From Erythrobacter sp. HI0063 (GTDB taxonomy: Bacteria; Pseudomonadota; Alphaproteobacteria; Sphingomonadales; Sphingomonadaceae): a stretch of DNA of 64,000 nucleotides. The DNA lies in the NCBI RefSeq assembly GCF_001635685.1, contig NZ_LWFF01000062.1, positions 1-64,000 of the forward strand, read 5' to 3'. Below the pieces are notes generated by a model. That model searched no databases and was not told the origin of the DNA. It worked only from the letters and a program-made list of their open reading frames with translations. The position numbers and the translations under genes were made by a program. Positions 30,587 to 39,271 of the stretch are shown here, piece by piece; the first letter of the stretch is position 1, and every line of letters begins with the position of its first letter.

Positions 30587-31813
30587 TCAGGTGGCCGAAG
30601 CTTCGGTCGGCGTCGGCGCATCCCACAGCAGATGGCGTCCTTCCAGAAGCACGAGGTTCTTGGCCCGGATCACTTCGCCCTTGGTGCGATAGCCCAGCAA
30701 TTGTTCGGCATCGAGATGCGGGTTCACCGCCAGAACGCGCAATTCCTCGGAGGTGAAATCGCACAGTCCGCGCGCGCGCTCGGTGCCGTTCTCGTCATAA
30801 ATATGGAGCACGTCGCCACGCTGGAAATCGCCATCGATCGAACGGATATCCTCGCGCCGGATCGGCCGCTCGCCCGACTTGAGAGAGTCGGCCAGATCGT
30901 CGGAGATGCCGAGGCTGCCCGCCATCTGGAGCCGGTTGGCGATCCAGCGCTCCCACCCAGAAGCGCGCGCTTCATGCGGCGGGAAGTGAGTGCAGGTGCG
31001 CTCCCCATCGATCACGCTCGACAGCGGCCGCTCGGCTTCGCCGTGCGCAATATAGGTGGAACAGCCCGCTTCCTGCGCCATATTGGCGGCCATAAGCTTG
31101 GTGGTCATGCCTCCGGTGCCGAGCGTGCTCTTGCCGGTGGTGGCGGCCATATATTCCGAAACGTCGTCGACTTCCTCGATCAGCTGCGCCCCGTCTTCGT
31201 CCGGATGGCGATCGTACAGGCCGTCGACTTCGGTGAGGATGATGAAATCCTTGGCATCCACCATCTGCGCGACCTTGGCGGCCAGCCGGTCGTTATCGCC
31301 CACGCGGATTTCCTCGGTGGTGATCGAATCGTTCTCGTTCACGATCGGGATCACATCCGCTTCGAGCAGGCGGAACACGGTGTTGCGCGTGTTGAGGAAG
31401 CGGCGATGGTCTTCGAAATCGCCCAGCGTCAGCAGGACCTGCGCAATATCCATCCCATATTCGTGGCCGAGCTGCTTATAGACGTTGAGCAGCAGGGGCA
31501 TACCGCAGGCGGCGGCGGCCTGCTTGTCGCTGACGCCCGCATTTTCCGGCGTTTCGCCCACCATCTTAAGCCCCAAGGCAACAGCTCCCGAACTGCACAG
31601 GATGACCTTGTGCCCCCGCTGGCGCAGCCGATAGATATCCTCCATCAATCGCTGCAAAAACCCGAAGCGCGGCGTCAGAAGGTCCGAATTGGCGATCAGG
31701 GTGGAGCCGATCTTGACGACGATGGTGCTCTTTTCAGCGCCATCGGACGCGTCGCTGCCATTGGCGCTGGCGGAAGGTTCGAACTGGGGTGCGAGGGAAT
31801 CTGTCACGGGCAA
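30587..31813 (-). CDS. proB: Glutamate 5-kinase
   Basis: Phosphorylates glutamate to gamma-glutamyl phosphate, the first step of proline synthesis, normally with proline feedback inhibition. The 408 residues hold the amino-acid-kinase domain (VVKIGSTL near the N-terminus, CSSGAVALG, NENDSI) and a C-terminal PUA domain from about 300. The N-terminus has about 28 extra, Ser/Ala-rich residues. The start may be TTG 31813 or GTG 31807; there is no ATG. Divergent from proC-proA, so all three genes of proline synthesis from glutamate sit together. Confidence 0.95.
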   Translation of the reverse strand: MPVTDSLAPQFEPSASANGSDASDGAEKSTIVVKIGSTLIANSDLLTPRFGFLQRLMEDIYRLRQRGHKVILCSSGAVALGLKMVGETPENAGVSDKQAAAACGMPLLLNVYKQLGHEYGMDIAQVLLTLGDFEDHRRFLNTRNTVFRLLEADVIPIVNENDSITTEEIRVGDNDRLAAKVAQMVDAKDFIILTEVDGLYDRHPDEDGAQLIEEVDDVSEYMAATTGKSTLGTGGMTTKLMAANMAQEAGCSTYIAHGEAERPLSSVIDGERTCTHFPPHEARASGWERWIANRLQMAGSLGISDDLADSLKSGERPIRREDIRSIDGDFQRGDVLHIYDENGTERARGLCDFTSEELRVLAVNPHLDAEQLLGYRTKGEVIRAKNLVLLEGRHLLWDAPTPTEASAT

Positions 31814-32009
31814 TCTCTCGTATTGTCTGGTATGTCTGCTATATCATTTGAAATATCTGTGAAGATACCTAGGTAGGAATGGTGCAGCGCACAACCGGAT
31901 TTACCGGATTATTTTCCGAGGGCCGTAACCGATCGCGCCGAGCGGTGCTTTATGAGAACGGACCTCAACCAAAAACAAAGACTATTTATTTATACAGGGA
32001 GATTTTGTT
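31814..32009. promoter_or_regulatory. AT-rich proB/proC divergent intergenic region
   Basis: About 196 bases between the divergent proB and proC, clearly more AT-rich than the flanking genes, so it should hold both promoters. A short direct repeat (ACCGGATTTACCGGATT) and the proC Shine-Dalgarno AGGGAG at 31996-32001 are visible. I could not assign convincing -35/-10 pairs. Confidence 0.5.
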
Positions 32010-32795
32010 ATCTCTAGAAAAATACTACTCATTGGCTGCGGAAAGATGGGCGGAGCCTTGCTCGAACACTGGATGTCGGGTGGCGAAGAATTTACCATTG
32101 TCGATCCTATGCTTGAAACCGCGCCTGAAGGGGTTCGCCTCGTCAGGGATCGTTCGGAAATTGCCGAAGAACGCTTCGATACGATCATTGTCGCAATCAA
32201 ACCGCAAATGATCGATGACGTGCTGCCGGACTATGCAGCTAACCTGGCAGAGGGCGGCTACGTGCTGTCCATCGCCGCCGGGGCGAGCGCGGCTCGCCTG
32301 GCGAAGGCCATGGACGGCGCGCCCGTCGTTCGCGTCATGCCGAACCTGCCCGCTGCGGTGGGCAAGGGAACCAGCGGCGTGCTCGCAGGGCCGGACGTGT
32401 CCGATGCGCAGGCCGATCATGCGATGGAGATGATGCGCCGCACCGGCACCGCCGTCGCGGTCGAAAACGAAGACATGCTTGACCGCGCCACCGCCGTCGC
32501 AGGGTCCGGTCCTGGCTATGTCTTCGAAATCGCCCGCAGCTATGTCGCGGCTGCGGAAAAGCTCGGCTTCGATCCCGATCAGGCTCGCGCGCTCGTGCTG
32601 GGGACGATGGAAGGCACGATCGCCATGGCGCTCGCCAATCCGGACACCCCCCTTGAGGAGCTGCGCAATTCGGTCACGAGCAAGGGCGGCACCACCGCCG
32701 CCGGGCTCGATGCGCTGAACGGCGATGGCGGCCTTTCCGACAAGCTCGATGCCACGCTCACATCCGCCTACAACCGCGCGGTCGAGCTGCGCTGA
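32010..32795 (+). CDS. proC: Pyrroline-5-carboxylate reductase (apparent ATC start)
   Basis: Last step of proline synthesis, NAD(P)H-dependent. The 261 residues contain the Rossmann start [17 protein letters not shown], the PNLPA motif and the C-terminal SPGYVFEI-like GSGPGYVF and [11 protein letters not shown] signature. The first in-frame ATG (32046) lies inside the dinucleotide-binding glycine motif and would remove the first beta strand. Upstream to the in-frame stop at 31953 there is no ATG, GTG or TTG. ATC at 32010 is eight bases after AGGGAG and puts the Rossmann strand at the expected place, so I use it. Followed by proA after 61 bases. Confidence 0.9.
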   Translation: MSRKILLIGCGKMGGALLEHWMSGGEEFTIVDPMLETAPEGVRLVRDRSEIAEERFDTIIVAIKPQMIDDVLPDYAANLAEGGYVLSIAAGASAARLAKAMDGAPVVRVMPNLPAAVGKGTSGVLAGPDVSDAQADHAMEMMRRTGTAVAVENEDMLDRATAVAGSGPGYVFEIARSYVAAAEKLGFDPDQARALVLGTMEGTIAMALANPDTPLEELRNSVTSKGGTTAAGLDALNGDGGLSDKLDATLTSAYNRAVELR

Positions 32796-32856
32796 ACCGA
32801 TTTTCGGAACACGCGCGCCCGCGAGGCGTCGGTATGACAGACATTACGAGGTACTC

Positions 32857-34122
32857 ATGAACGACCAGACATTCGATCCGCAAATCCACATCCACGAGCT
32901 CGGCAGCAAGGCGCGCGCCGCGGCCAAGGGCCTGCTTTCCGCCTCCACCGAAGCGAAGAACACCGCCCTTCGCGAGGCCGCCAAGGCGTTGCGGGCGAAT
33001 ATGGCCGATCTAATCGCCGCGAACGACAAGGATGTCGAAAGCGTCGCCGGCAAAAAGCCCGACAGCTTCGTGGACCGCCTGCGGCTCGACGAAGACCGGA
33101 TCGAAGGGATGGCCAGCGCGCTCGAAGAAATCGCCGAGCTGCCCGACCCGGTCAATCGCCAGCTCGCCACCATGGACCGTCCCAACGGCCTCAAGATCGA
33201 GCGCGTCGCGGTTCCGATCGGCGTGATCGGCATGATCTACGAATCGCGCCCCAATGTCGGCGCGGATGCCAGCGCGCTGTGCCTCAAGAGCGGCAATGCG
33301 GTGATCCTGCGCGGCGGGAGCGAAAGCCGCCATTCGACCAAGGTGATCGTGGATTGCATGCGCAAGGGGCTGGCGGCCGCGGGCCTTCCCGAAGATGCCG
33401 TCCAGACCGTGGGCACGACCGACCGCGCCGCCGTCGCTGCGCTGCTCAAGGCGGATGAGTTCGTCGATCTCGTGATCCCGCGCGGTGGGCGTGGCCTCGT
33501 CGAACTGGTGCGCGACCAGGCGAGCGTCCCCACCCTTCTCCACCTCGATGGCAATTGCCACAGCTACGTCCACGAAGCCGCCGATCTCGACAAGGCTGCC
33601 GAAGTCATCCGCAATGCCAAGCTGCGCCGCACCGGCGTCTGCGGGGCGACCGAGAGCATCGTGGTCGACCGTGCGGTGGCGAAGGATTTCGTGCCGCGCC
33701 TTACCGCCATCATGGGCTCCGATTGCGAGCTGCGCGGTGACCAGGAAGCGGTGGCAATCGACAACTCGATCAAGCCCGCCGAAGATGCGGACTGGAACAC
33801 CGAATATCTCGACACCATTGCGTCCGTGAAGGTCGTCGACGGCCTCGACGAAGCGATCGCCTGGGTGGACGAGCATTCCAGCCACCACACCGACGCGATC
33901 ATGACCGAGGACGACGACGCCGCCCGCCGCTTCATGACCGCCATCGACAGCGCGATCGTGATGCGCAACGCCAGCACGCAGTTCGCCGATGGCGGCGAAT
34001 TCGGCATGGGCGCGGAAATCGGTATCGCCACCGGCAAGATGCACGCGCGCGGGCCGGTCGGCCTCGAACAGCTGTGCAGCTTCAAATACCTCGTCCACGG
34101 CGACGGTCAGACGAGGCCGTAA
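32857..34122 (+). CDS. proA: Gamma-glutamyl phosphate reductase
   Basis: NADPH-dependent reduction of gamma-glutamyl phosphate to glutamate semialdehyde. The 421 residues belong to the aldehyde dehydrogenase superfamily, with [18 protein letters not shown] and the catalytic Cys262 in [11 protein letters not shown]. The start ATG follows GAGGT with good spacing. Second gene after proC, and the last host-like gene before the accessory island. Confidence 0.96.
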   Translation: MNDQTFDPQIHIHELGSKARAAAKGLLSASTEAKNTALREAAKALRANMADLIAANDKDVESVAGKKPDSFVDRLRLDEDRIEGMASALEEIAELPDPVNRQLATMDRPNGLKIERVAVPIGVIGMIYESRPNVGADASALCLKSGNAVILRGGSESRHSTKVIVDCMRKGLAAAGLPEDAVQTVGTTDRAAVAALLKADEFVDLVIPRGGRGLVELVRDQASVPTLLHLDGNCHSYVHEAADLDKAAEVIRNAKLRRTGVCGATESIVVDRAVAKDFVPRLTAIMGSDCELRGDQEAVAIDNSIKPAEDADWNTEYLDTIASVKVVDGLDEAIAWVDEHSSHHTDAIMTEDDDAARRFMTAIDSAIVMRNASTQFADGGEFGMGAEIGIATGKMHARGPVGLEQLCSFKYLVHGDGQTRP

Positions 34123-34130
34123 TTTTGTTT

Positions 34131-34219
34131 AGCCTCAAGCGCCGGGGGGCCCCTCCGGGCCCTTAGGCTTTCGCGCCATAAGGCGCGGCGGCCTTTCGGC
34201 CTTGCGGACCTGCGGTCCG
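34131..34219. repeat. Chain of four short hairpins downstream of proA
   Basis: Four stem-loops lie in series. AGCCT...AGGCT (34131-34169) encloses a G/C-rich tract and could end proA transcription. Then come perfect hairpins CGCGCC-ATAA-GGCGCG (34172-34187), GGCC-TTTC-GGCC (34190-34201) and CGGACC-TGC-GGTCCG (34205-34219). They fill the gap before the next gene and mark the left border of the accessory island. Confidence 0.65.
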
Positions 34220-34304
34220 TCTATTCATTTTCCTACACGGCGGTTTTTTGCTCCACCCTGTCCGGTTCGCCCCTTTCCCGGGCGGACCCGACAGGAGAGC
34301 TTTC

Positions 34305-35108
34305 ATGACCCGCCGCAAGGACCCCACCGAAATCCGCATCCCCGTCGCGCCGGAGGATCTTCCCGCGTTCGAGCCGGTGTCCCGCAAAGCGCAGCGCCAC
34401 GACGGCTGGACGCCCGAGCGCCAGCGCGCCTTTATCGGAGCGCTGGCCGATACCGGCAGCGTCAGCCGCGCCTGCCGCCACGTCAATATGAGCACGAACG
34501 GCGCCTATTGGTTGCGCCGCCAGCCCAGATCGGAAGGGTTTCGCCGCGCGTGGGAGGCCGCGCTCGACCTCGGCGTGCAGCGGCTGAAGGACGTGGCGTA
34601 TGAGCGCGCGATCGACGGCCAGCTCGTCCCCGTCTTCGTCGCGGGCAAGCTCAAGGGGTTTCGCCGCGTGCGCAACGACCGGCTGCTGATGTTCTGCCTC
34701 AGGATGAACATGCGCGGGGAGGACGGCAAGCGCCTCGCCGCCAGTTATTTCGACCCGGCCGCGGCGAGATTGTCGGGCAGCGCCATCTCGGGAAGTATCA
34801 CCACCCCCGCCCTCTCCCGCGCGGAGAAGGACGACATGAACGCCGCGATCGTGGAGCATTTCGATCCCGTGGACATGACCCTGTCCGAAATCGAGGCGAT
34901 GCAGACGATGCTCGCCGAGACCGCCCGCCGCAAACGCGCCGAGGAAGACGGCCCGCCCGACCACGACACCGACCCCGCCTTCGTCCAGCTCACCAGCAGC
35001 GACTGGAAGGAAGCGGGCACCCTCGAAGGGCTGGAGCAGGTGGAGGACGAACTCGAACGGTGGAACGCGGACGAGGATCATTGGCGCGACCTTGGCGAAG
35101 GCGACTAG
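34305..35108 (+). CDS. Conserved hypothetical protein with HTH, terminase-small-subunit-like
   Basis: A 267-residue protein. The N-terminal 130 residues have a helix-turn-helix-like segment (RQRAFIGALADTGSVSRACRH) and the pattern of sphingomonad proteins often described as terminase small-subunit-like or hypothetical: EGFRRAWEAALDLGVQRLKD then a basic strand pair. The C-terminal half is acidic and helical. It starts at an ATG after AGGAGA. Base composition matches the host, unlike the next genes. I cannot say whether it is a phage remnant or a host DNA-binding protein. Confidence 0.6.
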   Translation: MTRRKDPTEIRIPVAPEDLPAFEPVSRKAQRHDGWTPERQRAFIGALADTGSVSRACRHVNMSTNGAYWLRRQPRSEGFRRAWEAALDLGVQRLKDVAYERAIDGQLVPVFVAGKLKGFRRVRNDRLLMFCLRMNMRGEDGKRLAASYFDPAAARLSGSAISGSITTPALSRAEKDDMNAAIVEHFDPVDMTLSEIEAMQTMLAETARRKRAEEDGPPDHDTDPAFVQLTSSDWKEAGTLEGLEQVEDELERWNADEDHWRDLGEGD

Positions 35109-35115
35109 CGACGAA

Positions 35116-35215
35116 GCTCGCGCAGCGAGCGCCAAGCTAGGAGCCGGTGCGCGAAGCGCGGCGTCCAGCCCGGCCGACGGGTCCGCGCAGAAGGCGCGGA
35201 GCCCGTTCGACGGCG
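35116..35215. repeat. GC-rich palindromic repeat, left copy
   Basis: Hairpins GCTCGC-GCA-GCGAGC (35116-35130), GCGC-GAA-GCGC (around 35150-35160) and a long imperfect one from about 35174 to 35215 lie in series. Two blocks recur inverted at the right side of the defence pair: AGCCGGTGCGCG (35142-35153) and CGGGTCCGCGCAG (35178-35190). The rest of the gap up to the TIR gene (35235-35308) is AT-rich with no gene. Confidence 0.65.
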
Positions 35216-35308
35216 CCGCTAGGAGTCACAGAGCGGTCGCTTGCAAAAAATTAGACAACTTCAAGAGAAAACTAATTATAAAATTAACTGCGAGACGCTA
35301 CCAAAATA

Positions 35309-35737
35309 CTAGCAAAGATTGTAAATAGAATTTGCCAAGCTATTGCTGTTCCAGTTTATTATTTCATCCGCTATGTCCATAAGATCTTGCGGATCGCGCT
35401 GCTGACCTCTCCTACGAAGGGCTATGATTGGCTTGGATTTGGTGAAACTTGTCCGCGCCATATCGATCTCTTTTTCAATCCAGAATCTATTATTTACATA
35501 CATTCCTGCAGGTACAATCACCACGCTCGCCAACCGGATTTGCTCCTTCAGCAAGGCGGTAAGCTTCGCAATTTTCACTGCCTCGCTGGGATCCACAATC
35601 GGGTCATGCTTTGGTACGCTATAGTTCTTATAATCGAACCACGTTAGATTTTCTTTGGCAGTATCCAGCAAGTTCACAGTCCCGCGATACCGATCTGAGT
35701 ATGACCACGCATGACTCACAAAAACGTTATATGCCAT
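35309..35737 (-). CDS. ThsB-type TIR-like protein (MTH538/DUF1863 family), predicted anti-phage sensor
   Basis: A 142-residue single-domain TIR-like protein. Family marks are VFVSHAWSYSD at the start, WFDYKNYSVPKHDPI, SVVIVPAGMY at 71-80, and FWIEKEIDMA at 85-94 with the candidate catalytic glutamate (Glu88 or Glu90). It is close in pattern to ThsB of the Thoeris system, where the TIR protein detects phage and makes an NAD-derived cyclic-ADPR-like signal; this activity is inferred from the family. It is the second gene of the operon; its start overlaps the upstream gene by 11 bases. Low GC and A/T-ending codons contrast with the neighbours. No ThsA is nearby. Confidence 0.78.
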   Translation of the reverse strand: MAYNVFVSHAWSYSDRYRGTVNLLDTAKENLTWFDYKNYSVPKHDPIVDPSEAVKIAKLTALLKEQIRLASVVIVPAGMYVNNRFWIEKEIDMARTSFTKSKPIIALRRRGQQRDPQDLMDIADEIINWNSNSLANSIYNLC

Positions 35738-37073
35738 CCCCTATCTCCTTCGCCGCTGCTCGCAGCCTGTCAATTAAGTCCATCATCCATAGATGCTCAA
35801 CAACTTCGGATCCCCACGCTTTATCAATTAACTCCAGATTCTTTGCAGTAGTCTCAGCCTCCCAACCTTCCCGTAAATAAGCCAATGCGTCCTCCAAGGA
35901 TCGATCAGCCTCCTCGCGGTCTTTCCTAAGCACCGCCAGCTCAAGCTTTGTGGCATAATCCCAATAGTCGGCGTTGAATGAAATGCTTCGGTCCAGAGCG
36001 AATTGCACCACGGGCGCCAATCTTTCGATCTCAGGATCTTTCGGGTTTTGAATCGTGAGCAGCGTAAGAGCATTTATTCCTGGATAAGGGTCTCTCCAGT
36101 CAGCCTGAAAGCCCTTTAAATAAGTCGCAATCGCCTTCCGGAGCTCACCCTTTGCGCGGGCATCACGGCCTGCTTCAACGCTGTCTTGCCATTTATCTTT
36201 ATAGACCCGCCCCAAAATACCATAGCTCTCGCTACTTCCGCCCCTTTCGTCAATCAATTCAAGCAGAATTCTCTCTGCACCTGTTCGATCTTTAAGTCGA
36301 TTCTTCGCGAGGGCCAACTGCTCTCGGACGAGTACAGTAGAGGCGACGATAGGCGTCATCTTTTCGTGAAGCCTGATCATGTCCTCATATGAACTAACAG
36401 CACGATAAGATAATAAAAGGTCGATCAAGATGCCCGCCTCTAAATCACCTAAATCTCCAAGCCCTTCTTCCACACTGCGGATTGCGTCGGCGTTCTCTTC
36501 ACGAGCGACGCGGAGCCGCTCTTTGGTTTCGGCGGCGTAGCGCACCCGCTCTCTAAAGACGTCCGTTTTTTCGTGGGCAACATCGGGATAATCGTCGAGA
36601 AGCTGAAATAGAGGACTGTCCTTGTCAGTACCACGCCTTGCGGAAATTAAGCGATCCTCAAGTGCCTTGCGAACATCATTCAAGTTACCGAAATTACCGT
36701 ACTCATCGATTTCATAAGGAATTGCTCGCAATTGATTGACATCAAACGGCAACCGTCCGTGGCCCTCGGCAAAAAGCAAGACAGTAGTACGAGATTTCGC
36801 AGCATGCCGCACACCTAGCTCGTAGAAGACATTAGCGTTAGCGAGTGTGAGGTCAGCAACTGCGAAGTCGCATAGAACAAGACGCTCGAACATCGGCTTA
36901 TGAATGATGCCCCCTGAATCCTCTTCGTCAGCACGAAGAGGTTCCAACCCTGCATTGATGACAGCCGGCTTTATGAGATTTTCGTAAACTTTGTCAAAAT
37001 CGATCGCTAAGCCGCCGCCAGCATCTTTTTTACCGAATGGCATCAACACAAAGCAGAGGGGTAGGTGAGCCAT
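35727..37073 (-). CDS. DRHyd-like nucleotide hydrolase domain fused to an ASK/MAP3K-type TPR scaffold
   Basis: A 448-residue protein. Residues 1-130 resemble nucleoside-deoxyribosyltransferase-fold enzymes: CFVLMPFGKK, an IKPAVINAGL helix, CDFAVADLT and ANVFYELGVRHA with a candidate catalytic Glu85. A charged helical linker (150-200) follows. From about 200 to 440 are TPR-like helical hairpins of the TRAFs-binding (PF13281) type known from the N-terminal part of animal ASK/MAP3K proteins (LALAKNRLKDRTGAERIL, SYGILGRVYKDKWQ). As I recall the literature, this scaffold is predicted to sense NAD-derived signals made by TIR proteins. It is the first gene of the pair and is coupled to the TIR gene. 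Base composition differs from the host. Domain calls are by eye. Confidence 0.72.
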   Translation of the reverse strand: MAHLPLCFVLMPFGKKDAGGGLAIDFDKVYENLIKPAVINAGLEPLRADEEDSGGIIHKPMFERLVLCDFAVADLTLANANVFYELGVRHAAKSRTTVLLFAEGHGRLPFDVNQLRAIPYEIDEYGNFGNLNDVRKALEDRLISARRGTDKDSPLFQLLDDYPDVAHEKTDVFRERVRYAAETKERLRVAREENADAIRSVEEGLGDLGDLEAGILIDLLLSYRAVSSYEDMIRLHEKMTPIVASTVLVREQLALAKNRLKDRTGAERILLELIDERGGSSESYGILGRVYKDKWQDSVEAGRDARAKGELRKAIATYLKGFQADWRDPYPGINALTLLTIQNPKDPEIERLAPVVQFALDRSISFNADYWDYATKLELAVLRKDREEADRSLEDALAYLREGWEAETTAKNLELIDKAWGSEVVEHLWMMDLIDRLRAAAKEIGDGI

Positions 37074-37098
37074 TTAAAAATCCAATGAAATAAATAGC

Positions 37099-37113
37099 AG
37101 ATTATCGTAATCT
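37099..37113. promoter_or_regulatory. Candidate operator of the TIR/TPR pair
   Basis: AGATTA-TCG-TAATCT is a perfect inverted repeat with 6-bp arms, 25 bases upstream of the first start codon of the pair, in an AT-rich promoter region. A TTGACC lies further upstream at about 37140. This position suits a repressor or activator site. No regulator gene is present in the island. Confidence 0.45.
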
Positions 37114-37210
37114 TACGTTGGACCTAATATTTTTTTCGGTCAAGTGGATAGAAGTCGATCGATTCACGGCGCACTTTACCATTTGCGATTTGGACATCAG
37201 GCGCCGTTCC

Positions 37211-37340
37211 GCGATTGCTGACGCAATCGCTCCATGCGTCGCGTGACGTCAGTCGGTTTCCCGCTGCGTGGACCCGCTTGCCGATGCTCGCGATGCGCTC
37301 ACGCGCACCGGCTTGTAACTTGTCGCTTGGTTAGCCAAGC
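37211..37340. repeat. GC-rich palindromic repeat, right copy (inverted)
   Basis: In the 291-base gap between the defence operon and lepA lie the hairpins GCGATTGC-TGAC-GCAATCGC (37211-37230) and GCTTGG-TTAG-CCAAGC (37325-37340). Read on the minus strand, the blocks AGCCGGTGCGCG (37302-37313) and CGGGTCCACGCAG (37264-37276) match those of the left copy in the same order (12 of 12 and 12 of 13 bases). The two copies thus face each other across the operon. I see no gene here. Confidence 0.65.
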
Positions 37341-37364
37341 TCTGGCGTTAGGCGCCTTCGCTCG

Positions 37365-39200
37365 CTATTCTTCCCCCATCCGCAACGCAGCAATAAACGC
37401 TTCCTGCGGGATGCTCACATTGCCATATTCCCGCATCCTTGCCTTGCCCTTCTTCTGCTTTTCCAACAGTTTTTTCTTGCGGCTGATGTCGCCGCCATAG
37501 CATTTGGCGGTCACGTCCTTGCGCAGGGCGGCGATGGTTTCGCGGGCGATCACCTTGCCGCCGATCGCGGCCTGGATCGGGATCTTGAACAGGTGGCGCG
37601 GGATGAGGTCCTTCAGGCGCTCGCACATGCCGCGCCCGCGTTCTTCCGCCACGTTGCGGTGGACGATCAGGGAGAGGGCATCCACCGGCTCGTTGTTGAC
37701 GAGGATGTTCATCTTCACGAGGTCCCCTTCGCGAAGGCCGATCTGTTCGTAATCGAAGCTGGCATAGCCGCGGCTGATCGATTTCAGCCGGTCGTAGAAA
37801 TCGAACACCACCTCGTTCAGCGGCAGCTCGTAACTCACCTGCGCGCGCCCGCCGACATAGGTCAGATTGGTCTGGATGCCGCGCCGGTCCTGGCAGAGCT
37901 TGAGGATGGGGCCGAGATATTCGTCGGGCGTGTAGATCACCGCCTTGATCCACGGCTCCTCGATCATGTCGATGCGGCTGGGATCGGGATAATCGGCCGG
38001 ATTGTGCAGCTCGATCACCCTCGCATCCTCGTTCTTCGTATGGCCGAGATGGATGCGATAGACGACCGAGGGCGCGGTGGTGATGAGATCGAGATCGTAT
38101 TCGCGGCTGAGGCGCTCCTGAATGATCTCGAGGTGTAAGAGGCCGAGGAAGCCCGCGCGAAAGCCGAAGCCCAGCGCGGCGGAGCTTTCCATTTCGTAGG
38201 TGAAGCTCGCATCGTTCAACCGCAGCTTGCCGATACTGTCGCGCAGCTTCTCGAAATCGGCGGCGTCCACGGGGAAGAGCCCGCAGAAGACGACCGGCTG
38301 CGGCTCGCGATAGCCGGGCAGCGCCTCGCTCGCCCCGCCCTTCACGGTGGTGATGGTGTCGCCGACGCGGGCCTGCTCCACCTCCTTGATCTGGGCGGTG
38401 ATGAAGCCGATCTCGCCCGGCCCGATCTCGTCGAGGTCGGTGCGCTTGGGGCGGAAACAGCCGACCCGGTCGACCAGATGCTGCGTCCCGCCCTGCATGA
38501 AGCGGACGTTGAGGCCCTTGTGCAGGAAGCCGTCGATCACGCGCACGAGGATGACGACGCCGAGATAGGGGTCGTACCAGCTGTCGACGAGGCTGGCTTT
38601 GAGCGGCGCGGTGCGGTCGCCGGTGGGCGGGGGGATGCGCTTGACCAGCGCTTCCAGCACGTCCTCGATCCCGATGCCGGATTTGGCGCTGGAGAGGACG
38701 GCGCCGCCTTCTTCCCACGGGCCGGTGGCCTGGATGCCGACGATCTCCTCGATCTCTTCGGCGACCTTCTGCGGCTCGGCGGCGGGGAGGTCGATCTTGT
38801 TGATGACGGGGACGATCTCGTGGTCGTGCTCGATCGACTGGTAGACGTTGGCGAGCGTCTGCGCCTCGACCCCTTGCGCCGCGTCGACCACCAGCAGCGC
38901 ACCCTCGCACGCGGCGAGGGAGCGGCTGACTTCATAGGCGAAGTCGACATGGCCGGGCGTGTCCATGAGGTTGAGCTCGTAGGTCTCGCCATCCTTCGCG
39001 GTGTAGGACAGGCGCACGGTCTGCGCCTTGATGGTGATCCCGCGCTCCTTCTCGATGTCCATATTGTCGAGAACCTGCTCGGACATCTCGCGGTCGGTCA
39101 GCCCCCCGCAATGCTGGATCAAGCGATCGGCGAGCGTGGACTTGCCGTGGTCGATGTGGGCAATGATGCTGAAATTGCGGATCTTGGAAAGGTCGGTCAT
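37365..39200 (-). CDS. lepA: Elongation factor 4 (LepA)
   Basis: A ribosome-associated GTPase, back-translocating or helping ribosome maturation. The 611 residues include the G1 loop AHIDHGKST, the effector [20 protein letters not shown] and NKIDLPAAE in the GTPase domain, and the special LepA C-terminal domain ending in [15 protein letters not shown]. It is full length and of host GC content. It marks the right border of the accessory island. Confidence 0.97.
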   Translation of the reverse strand: MTDLSKIRNFSIIAHIDHGKSTLADRLIQHCGGLTDREMSEQVLDNMDIEKERGITIKAQTVRLSYTAKDGETYELNLMDTPGHVDFAYEVSRSLAACEGALLVVDAAQGVEAQTLANVYQSIEHDHEIVPVINKIDLPAAEPQKVAEEIEEIVGIQATGPWEEGGAVLSSAKSGIGIEDVLEALVKRIPPPTGDRTAPLKASLVDSWYDPYLGVVILVRVIDGFLHKGLNVRFMQGGTQHLVDRVGCFRPKRTDLDEIGPGEIGFITAQIKEVEQARVGDTITTVKGGASEALPGYREPQPVVFCGLFPVDAADFEKLRDSIGKLRLNDASFTYEMESSAALGFGFRAGFLGLLHLEIIQERLSREYDLDLITTAPSVVYRIHLGHTKNEDARVIELHNPADYPDPSRIDMIEEPWIKAVIYTPDEYLGPILKLCQDRRGIQTNLTYVGGRAQVSYELPLNEVVFDFYDRLKSISRGYASFDYEQIGLREGDLVKMNILVNNEPVDALSLIVHRNVAEERGRGMCERLKDLIPRHLFKIPIQAAIGGKVIARETIAALRKDVTAKCYGGDISRKKKLLEKQKKGKARMREYGNVSIPQEAFIAALRMGEE

Positions 39201-39271
39201 CGTGCCCCGCCCTTAGCCGCGCCTCCCCGCGCTGTCAGCAGGCAAACGCGCAAGAGACCGCCATCGCATCA

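Noticed and set aside
35309-37073. Standard Thoeris (ThsA plus ThsB)
   Set aside because: There is a ThsB-like TIR protein but no ThsA (no SIR2/SLOG, macro or membrane effector gene) next to it; the partner is a DRHyd-TPR protein.
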